Assembly (NCBI RefSeq): GCF_007997015.1
Contig: NZ_VOSM01000003.1
Location: 248,001-312,000, forward strand
Source of the DNA: Lujinxingia vulgaris
Lineage (GTDB): Bacteria; Myxococcota_A; Bradymonadia; Bradymonadales; Bradymonadaceae
Direction of reading: 5' to 3'
DNA: 64,000 nt
In this document: positions 15,875 through 22,926 of the stretch, piece after piece
Layout of the letters: every line of letters starts with the position of its first letter
Position numbering within the stretch: the first letter of the stretch is position 1
Notes under the pieces: generated by a model
The model's database searches: none
What the model was told of the DNA's origin: nothing
The model's input: only the letters and a program-made list of their open reading frames with translations
Made by a program: the position numbers and the translations under genes

Positions 15875-17752
15875 ATGGTCAACACCCTGGTCGAGTTGTT
15901 TGAAGAGCAGGTCCAACGCTCAAGCGTGCGCGTCGCGATGCGCTTTTATGAAGATCAGGCGTGGACCGCACGCACCTGGCGCGACTGGTGGGAGCGCTCC
16001 GAGCGCATCGCTGCCGGGCTGATGGCGCTGGGCATTGAGGCGGGCGACCACGTGGCGTTGATCGCCTCGACCCGTCCGGCCTGGGTGGAGGCCGATATGG
16101 GGATCGCGATGGCCGGCGCTGCCACCGTCGCGTTGCACCCCGCGGCCGGTGAGGCCGGGATCGCCGCCGCGCTCAGCCATTGCAAACCCGGCGTGGTGAT
16201 CGTCGAAGATCCCGTGCAGATGGCCCGCCTTGTGGCAATCCCCGAGGCCCTGGCCTCGGTGCGCGCGGTGATTTACGTCGACGCCGATGTGATGGTGAAG
16301 ACGCGCGGGGGAAGGGCGCGCGAGTTGATGCGGGTGGATGCGTTTCAACTTCCCGAACACATCGCCCGGCTCTCGATCGATGAGCTCGGGCAGCAGGGGC
16401 GACGCAAGCTCGCCGAAGACTCGCGCTATGTGGCGTCGAGGCGGCGGCAGATCACCCCGGAGATGAACGCCGCGGTGGTGTTTACCGCGGGCACCAGCGC
16501 TGAGCCGCGTGCGATATCACTGACCCACCACAACCTCGTGGCCCAGGTCGAGGCGATGTCGGCGCTGCGCCTCTTTAGCTTCGATGATGTGCAGCTGCTC
16601 TTTTTGCCCCTGGCGCACGTCTTCGCTCGGGTGCTCTACCTGGCCGGGATGGGCTCAGGCATGACCGTGGCGTTTGGCCGAGGCGCGCGTCATCTACTCG
16701 ATGATCTTGAGGAGGTCCGGCCGACGTTGCTCGCGAGCGTGCCCTGGGTCTATGAGCGCCTTCAGGCCGAGATCGTCTCCCGGGTTGAGGAGCGCGGGCT
16801 GCGCGCGCAGCTGATGCCCCTGGCGTTGGAGGTCGGTAAGACGGTGCGTCGGCGCATGCTGGGAGGTCAGCCCGCCTCGCGCCTCTTGCGCTGGGAGCAC
16901 GCCTTTTTCTCTAAAGTATTACTTGAGGACGTTCGGGAGCGGCTGGGCGGACGCATGCGGTTTTTGATCAGCGGCGGCGCGCCGCTTCGCCCCGAGATCA
17001 CCGAGTTTTTCTTCTCCACCGGGGTGCAGTTGCTGGAGGGCTACGGTCTCACCGAGGCGTGCGGCGCGGTGGCCTTTAACCTCCCCGAAGATGTGCGCAT
17101 TGGCAGTGTGGGCCGCGCGCTGCCGGGCGTCGATGTCACGCTGGCAGAAGACGGCGAAGTTCTCGTGCGAGGCGACACCGTCGCGCACGGGCTCACACAA
17201 GGGGAGGGCGCCGGCCAGGTCGACGCGCGCGGCTGGCTGCACACAGGCGACATCGGGCGGTTTGATCGCGAGGGCTTTCTCTTTATCGTCGATCGCAAAC
17301 GGGAGGTGGTGATGACCTCCACCGGGCGCCAGATTGCCCCGGGGCCGCTGGAGAGCGCGCTGGAGGAGTTTGAGCTGATTGCCCACGCCGTGCTCGTCGG
17401 CGAGGGACTTCCTTTTGTGTCGGCGCTGGTGGCGTTGAACCCGGATCGGCTTCTGGAGTTTGTGCAGGCCCAGGGGCTCGACTACCGGGCCTCGGTGCGT
17501 GAGCTGACCACCCATCCTACGGTGCATCAGGCGTTGATGGGGCATCTCGATGAGGTGAATCGCCGGCATGCTGTGGCCGAGCGCATTCGCCGGATCGCGG
17601 TGATCCCGGAGTTTCTCTCGGTGGCCGACCAGACGCTGACCGCGTCCGGGGAGGTGCGTCGCCCGGTGGTGCTGGAGCGCTATCAGGCGCTTGTCGACTC
17701 GCTCTACGCCGACCGCCGCGTGGGCGCGGAGGCTGCGGCAGGAAAAAATTGA
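15875..17752 (+). CDS. Acyl-CoA synthetase-like adenylate-forming protein lacking the catalytic lysine
   Basis: Member of the AMP-binding superfamily, closest in layout to long-chain acyl-CoA synthetases (FadD-type, 625 residues). Family motifs are present: LTHHNLVAQ, the LPLAHVFARV region, LISGGAPLRPE, LEGYGLTEACG and GWLHTGDIGRFDREGFLFIVDRKRE. Two key sites deviate. The phosphate loop reads TAGTSAEPR (204-212), with Ala209 where Ser/Gly is the rule. The C-terminal catalytic lysine motif, normally LTxTxKxxR, reads LTASGEVRR with Glu593 at the lysine position. It may be a non-adenylating or altered-substrate member. The frame is intact and the start at 15875 has GGGAG upstream. No partner gene for lipid metabolism is adjacent. 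Confidence 0.88.
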   Translation: MVNTLVELFEEQVQRSSVRVAMRFYEDQAWTARTWRDWWERSERIAAGLMALGIEAGDHVALIASTRPAWVEADMGIAMAGAATVALHPAAGEAGIAAALSHCKPGVVIVEDPVQMARLVAIPEALASVRAVIYVDADVMVKTRGGRARELMRVDAFQLPEHIARLSIDELGQQGRRKLAEDSRYVASRRRQITPEMNAAVVFTAGTSAEPRAISLTHHNLVAQVEAMSALRLFSFDDVQLLFLPLAHVFARVLYLAGMGSGMTVAFGRGARHLLDDLEEVRPTLLASVPWVYERLQAEIVSRVEERGLRAQLMPLALEVGKTVRRRMLGGQPASRLLRWEHAFFSKVLLEDVRERLGGRMRFLISGGAPLRPEITEFFFSTGVQLLEGYGLTEACGAVAFNLPEDVRIGSVGRALPGVDVTLAEDGEVLVRGDTVAHGLTQGEGAGQVDARGWLHTGDIGRFDREGFLFIVDRKREVVMTSTGRQIAPGPLESALEEFELIAHAVLVGEGLPFVSALVALNPDRLLEFVQAQGLDYRASVRELTTHPTVHQALMGHLDEVNRRHAVAERIRRIAVIPEFLSVADQTLTASGEVRRPVVLERYQALVDSLYADRRVGAEAAAGKN

Positions 17753-17846
17753 CGGCGCTCCACCGTGTCCTACCGTGGACCACGTTAGTTCGCCGGTGGC
17801 CATGAAGGCGCACCGAAGTCAACGCGTTCGAATTATGGAGGATTCG

Positions 17847-18254
17847 ATGAATCGCATCAGCGGCACCATCCGACGTCAGCCCAGCTTCCGTCCCTCGTTT
17901 GCCGGCGTGCGTCGCCACCCTCGCTGCGAGCTGCAGACCCGGGTCTTTGTGCAGGACGCCGACGGCTGGGAGATTCCCCTGGAGAGCCTGGACTTCTGCC
18001 CGACCGGGATGTTTGTGCGATCGAATTTTCTCTTTGAGCCCGGTCAGGTGCACACCTTGATCTTTGAGGGCCCCGGTGGTGAGTCGACCTACGCGGTGCG
18101 TGCCCGGGTGGTGCGTGCGGAGACCGGCGCGGAGTTTGGCGATCGCCTCCCGACCGACTTTGTGCCCGGCATGGCCTATGAGTTTGTCGACGTGGCTCCG
18201 CGGGTGCGCCAGCGCCTCTTCGGGCTGGCCTCGATGTGCGGCGTGCGAGTCTGA
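17847..18254 (+). CDS. PilZ-domain protein
   Basis: Cytoplasmic protein of 135 residues with a PilZ domain, the usual bacterial c-di-GMP receptor. It has RRHPRCELQTRVFV (RxxxR-type motif, about residues 22-26) and SLDFCPTGMFVRS, matching (D/N)-x-S/C-x2-G. GGAGG sits 6 nt upstream of the ATG at 17847, which decides this start over the longer open frame from 17691. It is followed after 2 bp by dapF, and the four genes 17847-19843 read as one operon. With the PilZ gene at 6446 the window has two. Confidence 0.88.
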   Translation: MNRISGTIRRQPSFRPSFAGVRRHPRCELQTRVFVQDADGWEIPLESLDFCPTGMFVRSNFLFEPGQVHTLIFEGPGGESTYAVRARVVRAETGAEFGDRLPTDFVPGMAYEFVDVAPRVRQRLFGLASMCGVRV

Positions 18255-18256
18255 GC

Positions 18257-19066
18257 ATGATCGACTTCGCCAAGTTTCATGGTCTGGGAAACGACTTCAT
18301 CGTCGTTGAGCAAAACGCCGAGGCGTGGACGGCGGCTAAGGTGCGCGCGATCTGCGATCGCCACCTGGGCGTCGGCGCCGACGGCGTGTTGGCCCTGGAG
18401 CGTCTGGGCGAAGATCATCTGCGCATGGTCGTCTTCAACCAGGACGGCAGCCGCCCGCAGATGTGCGGCAATGGCGTGCGTTGTGCGGCGGGCTACGCCC
18501 ATAGCCGCTGGAACATGAGCGACGCGATCCTTGTGGAGAGTGACGCCGGGCCGCGCCCCTGCGAAATCATCCCGGGCAACGCTCCGGGACTCTGGCAGGT
18601 CAACGTAGCGATGGGGCCTGCGCGCATCGGCGCGGCGGGCTCCTTCAAGGTGCAAGGCCGAACCTTTGACTACGTTCCGGTCGATATGGGCAACCCCCAC
18701 GCGGTGATCCTGGAGTTTCCCGGCGATGAGATCGTCGATCGCGCAGGGACGCTCGCAAACGCCGCCCACCCCGACTTCGCCCAGGGCGTCAACCTGGAGT
18801 TCGTCGAGGCGCGGGGTGACGAATGGCACACAAGCGTGTATGAGCGGGGCGTCGGACGCACCCGGGCCTGCGGCACCGGGGCCTGCGCCGTCGCCGCCGC
18901 GATCTGGAACCTGGATCTGGCCAGTCCCGACGCACCGGTGGTCGTCGCGCTCCCCGGCGGGAGGCTCACCATCGCGCAGCGCAACGGCCAGATCTGGATG
19001 CAGGGTCCGGCTCAGGAAGTCTTTACAGGGATGTACCCGAACATCAGGAGCAACGAAGATGCGTAA
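18257..19066 (+). CDS. dapF: Diaminopimelate epimerase
   Basis: Catalyses interconversion of LL- and meso-diaminopimelate for lysine and peptidoglycan synthesis, using a two-cysteine mechanism in the cytoplasm. The 269-residue product shows FHGLGNDFIVV, the first catalytic Cys70 in QMCGNGVR, DMGNPHAV, and the second catalytic Cys205 in RTRACGTGAC. Length and motifs are canonical. The start at 18257 lies 2 bp after the PilZ stop; its 3' end overlaps a small lipoprotein gene by 8 bp. The assignment is secure. Confidence 0.97.
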   Translation: MIDFAKFHGLGNDFIVVEQNAEAWTAAKVRAICDRHLGVGADGVLALERLGEDHLRMVVFNQDGSRPQMCGNGVRCAAGYAHSRWNMSDAILVESDAGPRPCEIIPGNAPGLWQVNVAMGPARIGAAGSFKVQGRTFDYVPVDMGNPHAVILEFPGDEIVDRAGTLANAAHPDFAQGVNLEFVEARGDEWHTSVYERGVGRTRACGTGACAVAAAIWNLDLASPDAPVVVALPGGRLTIAQRNGQIWMQGPAQEVFTGMYPNIRSNEDA

Positions 19067-19223
19067 CCTCATGTTGGCCTCCGCGGCTATCGCCACAGTG
19101 TTTTTGACCGGCTGTCAGGAGACGGTCGTCGTCGCCTCCAACGGCGCGGCGATGGTCGTCGCCTCGGCGCTGCTCTGGTCGACGGTGCGTCTGGGCAAAC
19201 ACTCCGATCGCGACAAGGAGTGA
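19059..19223 (+). CDS. Small lipoprotein, 54 residues
   Basis: Short open frame beginning MRNLMLASAAIATVFLTGCQE, a compact signal peptide with lipobox LTGC, followed by a second hydrophobic stretch and the charged end KHSDRDKE. It has AGGAG upstream and overlaps the dapF stop by 8 bp; the next gene follows after 2 bp. This supports it as a real translated gene. Function unknown. Confidence 0.75.
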   Translation: MRNLMLASAAIATVFLTGCQETVVVASNGAAMVVASALLWSTVRLGKHSDRDKE

Positions 19224-19225
19224 GC

Positions 19226-19843
19226 ATGAAGTGGTCCGAGGTCTTCGAGCCGGGGCTCTCCACCGACGAGCTCTTTCTCAAACGTCTGCCGGCGATGCAG
19301 CAGACGCGCCAGCAGGAGTTTCGGGAGTTCTCCAGCGCGACGATCATCCTCAGCGTGCTCTTTGAGGACGTGGACCAGCGCTACACCCTCACCTTTGACC
19401 GGGACGGGCTGGAGGTCATCGACGAGGAAGCCATCGACTTCCCCGTGGCCAGCGCGCGAGGAAAACTCAGCGACTGGCAGCGTGCGCTCCCCTGGATCCA
19501 GGAGCTCGTGATCCCGGCCGACGCGCAGGTCGCCCGCTACCGCGGCAAGGTGCACCTGACCCCGGAGATGATCGAGCATTTCGAGCGCTTCGACGGCGTC
19601 TTCCAGGTCGAGGTGACCGATCTTCCCGACGGCCGCCCGCTGAGCTTTTCGATCGTCCTTAACGACTATGAAGCCCCCGAAGATGCGCGCGTGGTGCGGG
19701 CCTCGGTCAGCTGGCCGCTGCTTCAGGACGTGGCCCACGGTCGCGTCGATCCGGTCCAGGGCGCCCGTCAGCTTTCGATCGCCGGCGAGGTCGGTCTGGC
19801 GCTGGAGATCGGCGCCTTCATCATGCGGGAGCTCGGGCTCTAG
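19226..19843 (+). CDS. Conserved-looking protein, possible SCP2-like lipid-binding fold
   Basis: Protein of 205 residues, no signal peptide, start ATG at 19226 with AAGGAG upstream. The middle and end (LSVLFEDVDQRYTLTFDRDGLEVIDEE, then WPLLQDVAHGRVDPVQGARQLSIAGEVGLALEIG) have the strand-strand-then-helix pattern of SCP2 sterol-carrier domains, where a final low-G region follows GxxDPxxA. I regard this as a plausible but unproven family. It closes the PilZ-dapF-lipoprotein operon. The role is unknown. Confidence 0.75.
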   Translation: MKWSEVFEPGLSTDELFLKRLPAMQQTRQQEFREFSSATIILSVLFEDVDQRYTLTFDRDGLEVIDEEAIDFPVASARGKLSDWQRALPWIQELVIPADAQVARYRGKVHLTPEMIEHFERFDGVFQVEVTDLPDGRPLSFSIVLNDYEAPEDARVVRASVSWPLLQDVAHGRVDPVQGARQLSIAGEVGLALEIGAFIMRELGL

Positions 19844-19889
19844 GAGCCTTGCGCGCCCGCTTTAAGGTCGATACACAGGGGAGGTAAAC

Positions 19890-19940
19890 GTGCCCCCCGA
19901 CCCCCCTCCGGCGACTCCCAGCCCAGCGACCCCCCTATGA
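19890..19940 (+). CDS. Proline-rich leader peptide (16 residues) overlapping the tdk start
   Basis: A GTG at 19890, with the strong site GGGAGG just upstream, opens a 16-codon frame reading MPPDPPPATPSPATPL. Its TGA (19938-19940) overlaps the ATG of tdk in an ATGA arrangement. Half the residues are proline and it holds PPD and PPP motifs, known to stall ribosomes lacking EF-P. The tdk start itself has no visible ribosome site, so it is probably translated by coupling from this leader. Regulation is inferred; only the sequence pattern is observed. Confidence 0.6.
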   Translation: MPPDPPPATPSPATPL

Positions 19941-20563
19941 TTCTTCAGCCCCGCGACGTCGGTTGGATTGAAGTCATCTGCGGACCGATGTTCTCCGGTA
20001 AGACCGAAGAGCTGATCCGACGCCTCAAGCGTGCGAGCTACGCCCGCCAGAGTGTGCAGATCTTCAAGCCGGCTATCGACGACCGCTACGATGAGAGCGC
20101 GATCGTCAGCCACAGCCAGATCTCCCTGCCCAGTGTGGCCGTCAAAAACCTCGATGAGCTGCGTCAGGCGCTTGACCCTCAGGTCGATGTCGTGGGCATC
20201 GATGAGGTGCAGTTCTTTGATGAGCGCGTCATCGACTTCTGCGAAGAGCTCGCCGACGGCGGCCGCCGCGTGGTGGTGGCCGGCCTCGATCAGGACTACC
20301 GCGGGCAGCCCTTCGGGCCGATGCCCGGGCTGCTCTCGGTGGCCGAATACATCACCAAACTGATGTCGATCTGCATGCGCTGCGGCAACCCCGCGCACCG
20401 CAGCTACCGACTCTCCGAAGATCCCCAGCAGGTCCTGGTGGGGACCGCACAACAGTACGAAGCCCGCTGCCGGCGCTGCTTCACCGAGGGCTACCCCTCG
20501 CAGAGCGCCGCGGCGTCTCAACCCGCAGAATCCCAACGTATGGAACCCCGAGGTCGTCGATGA
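19937..20563 (+). CDS. tdk: Thymidine kinase
   Basis: Cytoplasmic salvage enzyme phosphorylating thymidine with ATP. The 208-residue type II enzyme shows the P-loop GPMFSGKT (16-23), the catalytic DE in GIDEVQFF (Asp87, Glu88), and a zinc site with two CxxC pairs, C144/C147 (CMRC) and C176/C179 (CRRC). The start has no ribosome site of its own and overlaps the end of the proline-rich leader; the 3' end overlaps hpt by 4 bp. The two salvage genes form an operon. The last 25 residues are a non-conserved tail. Confidence 0.96.
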   Translation: MILQPRDVGWIEVICGPMFSGKTEELIRRLKRASYARQSVQIFKPAIDDRYDESAIVSHSQISLPSVAVKNLDELRQALDPQVDVVGIDEVQFFDERVIDFCEELADGGRRVVVAGLDQDYRGQPFGPMPGLLSVAEYITKLMSICMRCGNPAHRSYRLSEDPQQVLVGTAQQYEARCRRCFTEGYPSQSAAASQPAESQRMEPRGRR

Positions 20564-21102
20564 AAGCTCCCAAGCGCAAACTCAAAGTCCTTATCTCCGA
20601 GGAGGAGATCCAGAAGCGCTGCCGCGAGCTCGCCGCGCAGATCAACGAGGACTTCGCCGGCGACTCGGTGCACGTCATCGGCGTGCTCAAGGGCTCGTTT
20701 ATGTTCCTCTCCGATCTGGTCAAGCACCTGACGGTGGATGTGTCGATCGATTTTCTGGGGCTCTCCAGCTACGGCACAAGCCAGGAGACCAGCGGTGTGG
20801 TGCGCATGACCTCCGACCTGGCGTTGCCCATTAAGGAGCGCAACGTCATCATCGTTGAAGACATCATCGATACCGGTCTGACCATGAAGTACCTGGTCGA
20901 GAACCTGCGCACGCGCATGCCTTCCGATCTCAAGGTGTGCACGCTCTTGTCGAAACCCTCCAACACGCGCGAAGATGTGCCCCTGGATTACGTGGGCTTT
21001 ACCATCGGCGATGAGTTCGTGATCGGCTACGGTCTCGACGATGCTGAATTTTCGCGCAACATCCCCTACATTGGGGTCGTTGATTTCGATTCGCAGGATT
21101 AA
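20560..21102 (+). CDS. hpt: Hypoxanthine phosphoribosyltransferase
   Basis: Purine salvage enzyme forming IMP or GMP from base and PRPP. It has the flexible-loop region DFLGLSSYGTSQETSG, the PRPP-binding loop VIIVEDIIDTGLTM (97-110) and the C-terminal VGFTIGDEFVIGYGLD signature. The length of 180 residues is standard. The ATG overlaps the tdk stop (ATGA), so the genes are translationally coupled. A weak intergenic hairpin follows. Confidence 0.96.
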   Translation: MKAPKRKLKVLISEEEIQKRCRELAAQINEDFAGDSVHVIGVLKGSFMFLSDLVKHLTVDVSIDFLGLSSYGTSQETSGVVRMTSDLALPIKERNVIIVEDIIDTGLTMKYLVENLRTRMPSDLKVCTLLSKPSNTREDVPLDYVGFTIGDEFVIGYGLDDAEFSRNIPYIGVVDFDSQD

Positions 21103-21109
21103 ACAAGCC

Positions 21110-21130
21110 CCCTCACCCCGTGCGTGAGGG
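21110..21130. other. Short intergenic hairpin without U-tract
   Basis: CCCTCAC (21110-21116) pairs with GTGAGGG (21124-21130) around a 7-nt loop, between hpt and the HEAT-repeat lipoprotein. Without a U-run it is at most a weak attenuator or terminator. Confidence 0.4.
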
Positions 21131-21151
21131 CGCGCTCTGAGGAGAGACGCT

Positions 21152-22918
21152 ATGTCGAAACGAGCTTTTGGGAACTCAAAGACCGGAACGCTACTTGCGA
21201 TGGTAGGCGCGGCGACGATCTCGCTGGGCGCGCTTGCAGGCTGTGAGGCGCCGGACTGGGAGAACCCCGATTACGTCGCGAAGATGCTCAAGGAAGGTGA
21301 AGGCGCCGAGAAGTCGATCGCGCTTGAGAACCTCCGTAAGTTCCCGGAAGAGCGCTACAGCGAGGTCGCCCCGGCGCTGGTCGAGATCTATATGGCCGGC
21401 GAGCGCGACGCCAAAGACGCGATGAGCTACCTGGTGCAGTGGCGGGTGCCTGAGGCGGTCGACGCCTACATCAAAGAGATGGAGACCGATGAGGCCGGCT
21501 ACGCCGGTGCGGCCGCCGAGGCGCTGGGCATTCTCGACCACCGCGCGGCTATCCCCAAAATGGTCGCGGCGCTGCAGGGCACCGACAACAACGAGCGTAA
21601 GCAGGGCATCCTGCGCGGGATGGCGCGCATGTCCGACCCGCAGATGGTCGAGCCGATGGTGGAGCTGCTCAAGCTCGACGCCGACAACTTCCCGATCGCG
21701 CTGCACGCTTACGCCTGTGAGATTCTCGGCAATATTGGCCAGGAGAACGCCGGCGCCATCACCGAAGAGGCGCGCGACATGGTGGTGCTCGGGATGTTCC
21801 TGAGCAACAACACCAACCAGAACACCAACCGCGAGTGTGGCCTTGCCGCCCAGCAGATTGGCCCGACGATCGTGCCGCATCTGGTCAAAACCTTTAATGG
21901 CGAGCATCAGGCCGTCAATCAGCTGCTGATGAAATACAATCAGGGGCCCGATTATGCGTTCCCGCCCAACCAGGCCAAGCTGGTGAGCGCGATTCGTCTC
22001 GGGTCGATGCGCGCGCCGCAGGCCGTGGAACTCTTTATGGCCGACCTCAAGAGTGAGAAGGGCGCGCCCGAAGAGCTCTCGGGCCGCCAGGCGGTGAGCT
22101 GGCGTCTGAAAGAGGGCAACGCCACCGACGAGATGATCCTTGCGCTCGGTGACCTGGGCGATCCGCAGGCCCGGGAGCTGCTTGAGGAGATCGTCAGCGA
22201 TGAATACACCAACGATGAGTGGGACGAGATCACCGACGGCCTCATCGAGCTTCAGCTTCGCCAGGACGCCGCTACCGCGCTGGCCCGCCTTGGCGACCGC
22301 GCCGCGCTCCCCACGCTGATGAAGATGGCGAAAGACGGCGTCATTGTGGATCTGGAGAAGCGCTTTGTGATGCTCGCGCAGAACGGTCAGCCGGGCAAAG
22401 AAGAGGAGCGCTACCAGTTCAACTGGATGGTGGCCCAGTCCTACGCGATGCTCGCGGAAGCCGACCAGCGTGAGACCTACCAGGGTCTGATTGATGCGAC
22501 CGATGAGGGCGGGCTCAAAGAGAAGTACAAGAGCTTCCTTCCGGCCTTCGATGTGGCCGCCGAATGTGGCGGTGCCGGTGACGCGGCGGCCCAGGCTGCC
22601 TGCTACGGCAAGAAGATCGAAGACGAAAACGAGGTCGTGCGCTCCAAGGCGGCCTACGAGCTGAGCCGACTTCCCGCCGAGGTCGCCTCGCCTGTGGTCG
22701 CCGAGGCGATTAAGACGCAGAACCTTGAGACGCGCGAGCTTCTCACCTTCGCCGGCTACCGGGTCGCCACGCCGGAGCTCGCGCAGGCCGTGGGCGAACT
22801 TCTCGAAGAAGAGAAGGGGCGTAGCAACGACGCCGCCCGCCGCGATCGCAATCGCCTGAAGCTCCTGCACGCCTACGCTTTGCGCTCCTCGCAGGGCGGC
22901 GCTCAGGCTGCCGAATAA
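21152..22918 (+). CDS. HEAT-repeat lipoprotein
   Basis: Predicted lipoprotein of 588 residues. The signal peptide MSKRAFGNSKTGTLLAMVGAATISLGALAGC ends in the lipobox LAGC. The mature protein is almost wholly alpha-helical and built of repeated helix pairs with HEAT/PBS-type phrases such as AAIPKMVAALQ, ILGNIGQENAG, ATALARLGDRAALPTLMKMAKDG and VVRSKAAYELSRLP. AGGAGA precedes the ATG. Such solenoids bind protein partners; here it would be outside the cytoplasm, anchored in a membrane. It is the first gene of the long operon reaching 29368. No enzyme motif is visible. Confidence 0.88.
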   Translation: MSKRAFGNSKTGTLLAMVGAATISLGALAGCEAPDWENPDYVAKMLKEGEGAEKSIALENLRKFPEERYSEVAPALVEIYMAGERDAKDAMSYLVQWRVPEAVDAYIKEMETDEAGYAGAAAEALGILDHRAAIPKMVAALQGTDNNERKQGILRGMARMSDPQMVEPMVELLKLDADNFPIALHAYACEILGNIGQENAGAITEEARDMVVLGMFLSNNTNQNTNRECGLAAQQIGPTIVPHLVKTFNGEHQAVNQLLMKYNQGPDYAFPPNQAKLVSAIRLGSMRAPQAVELFMADLKSEKGAPEELSGRQAVSWRLKEGNATDEMILALGDLGDPQARELLEEIVSDEYTNDEWDEITDGLIELQLRQDAATALARLGDRAALPTLMKMAKDGVIVDLEKRFVMLAQNGQPGKEEERYQFNWMVAQSYAMLAEADQRETYQGLIDATDEGGLKEKYKSFLPAFDVAAECGGAGDAAAQAACYGKKIEDENEVVRSKAAYELSRLPAEVASPVVAEAIKTQNLETRELLTFAGYRVATPELAQAVGELLEEEKGRSNDAARRDRNRLKLLHAYALRSSQGGAQAAE

Positions 22919-22926
22919 GGGTATCT

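Noticed and set aside
20560-22870. Minus-strand open frame of 559 codons opposite the HEAT-repeat lipoprotein
   Set aside because: Antisense shadow of a gene with lipobox and helical repeats; its composition (His/Val/Gly/Arg-rich) is typical of reverse translation.
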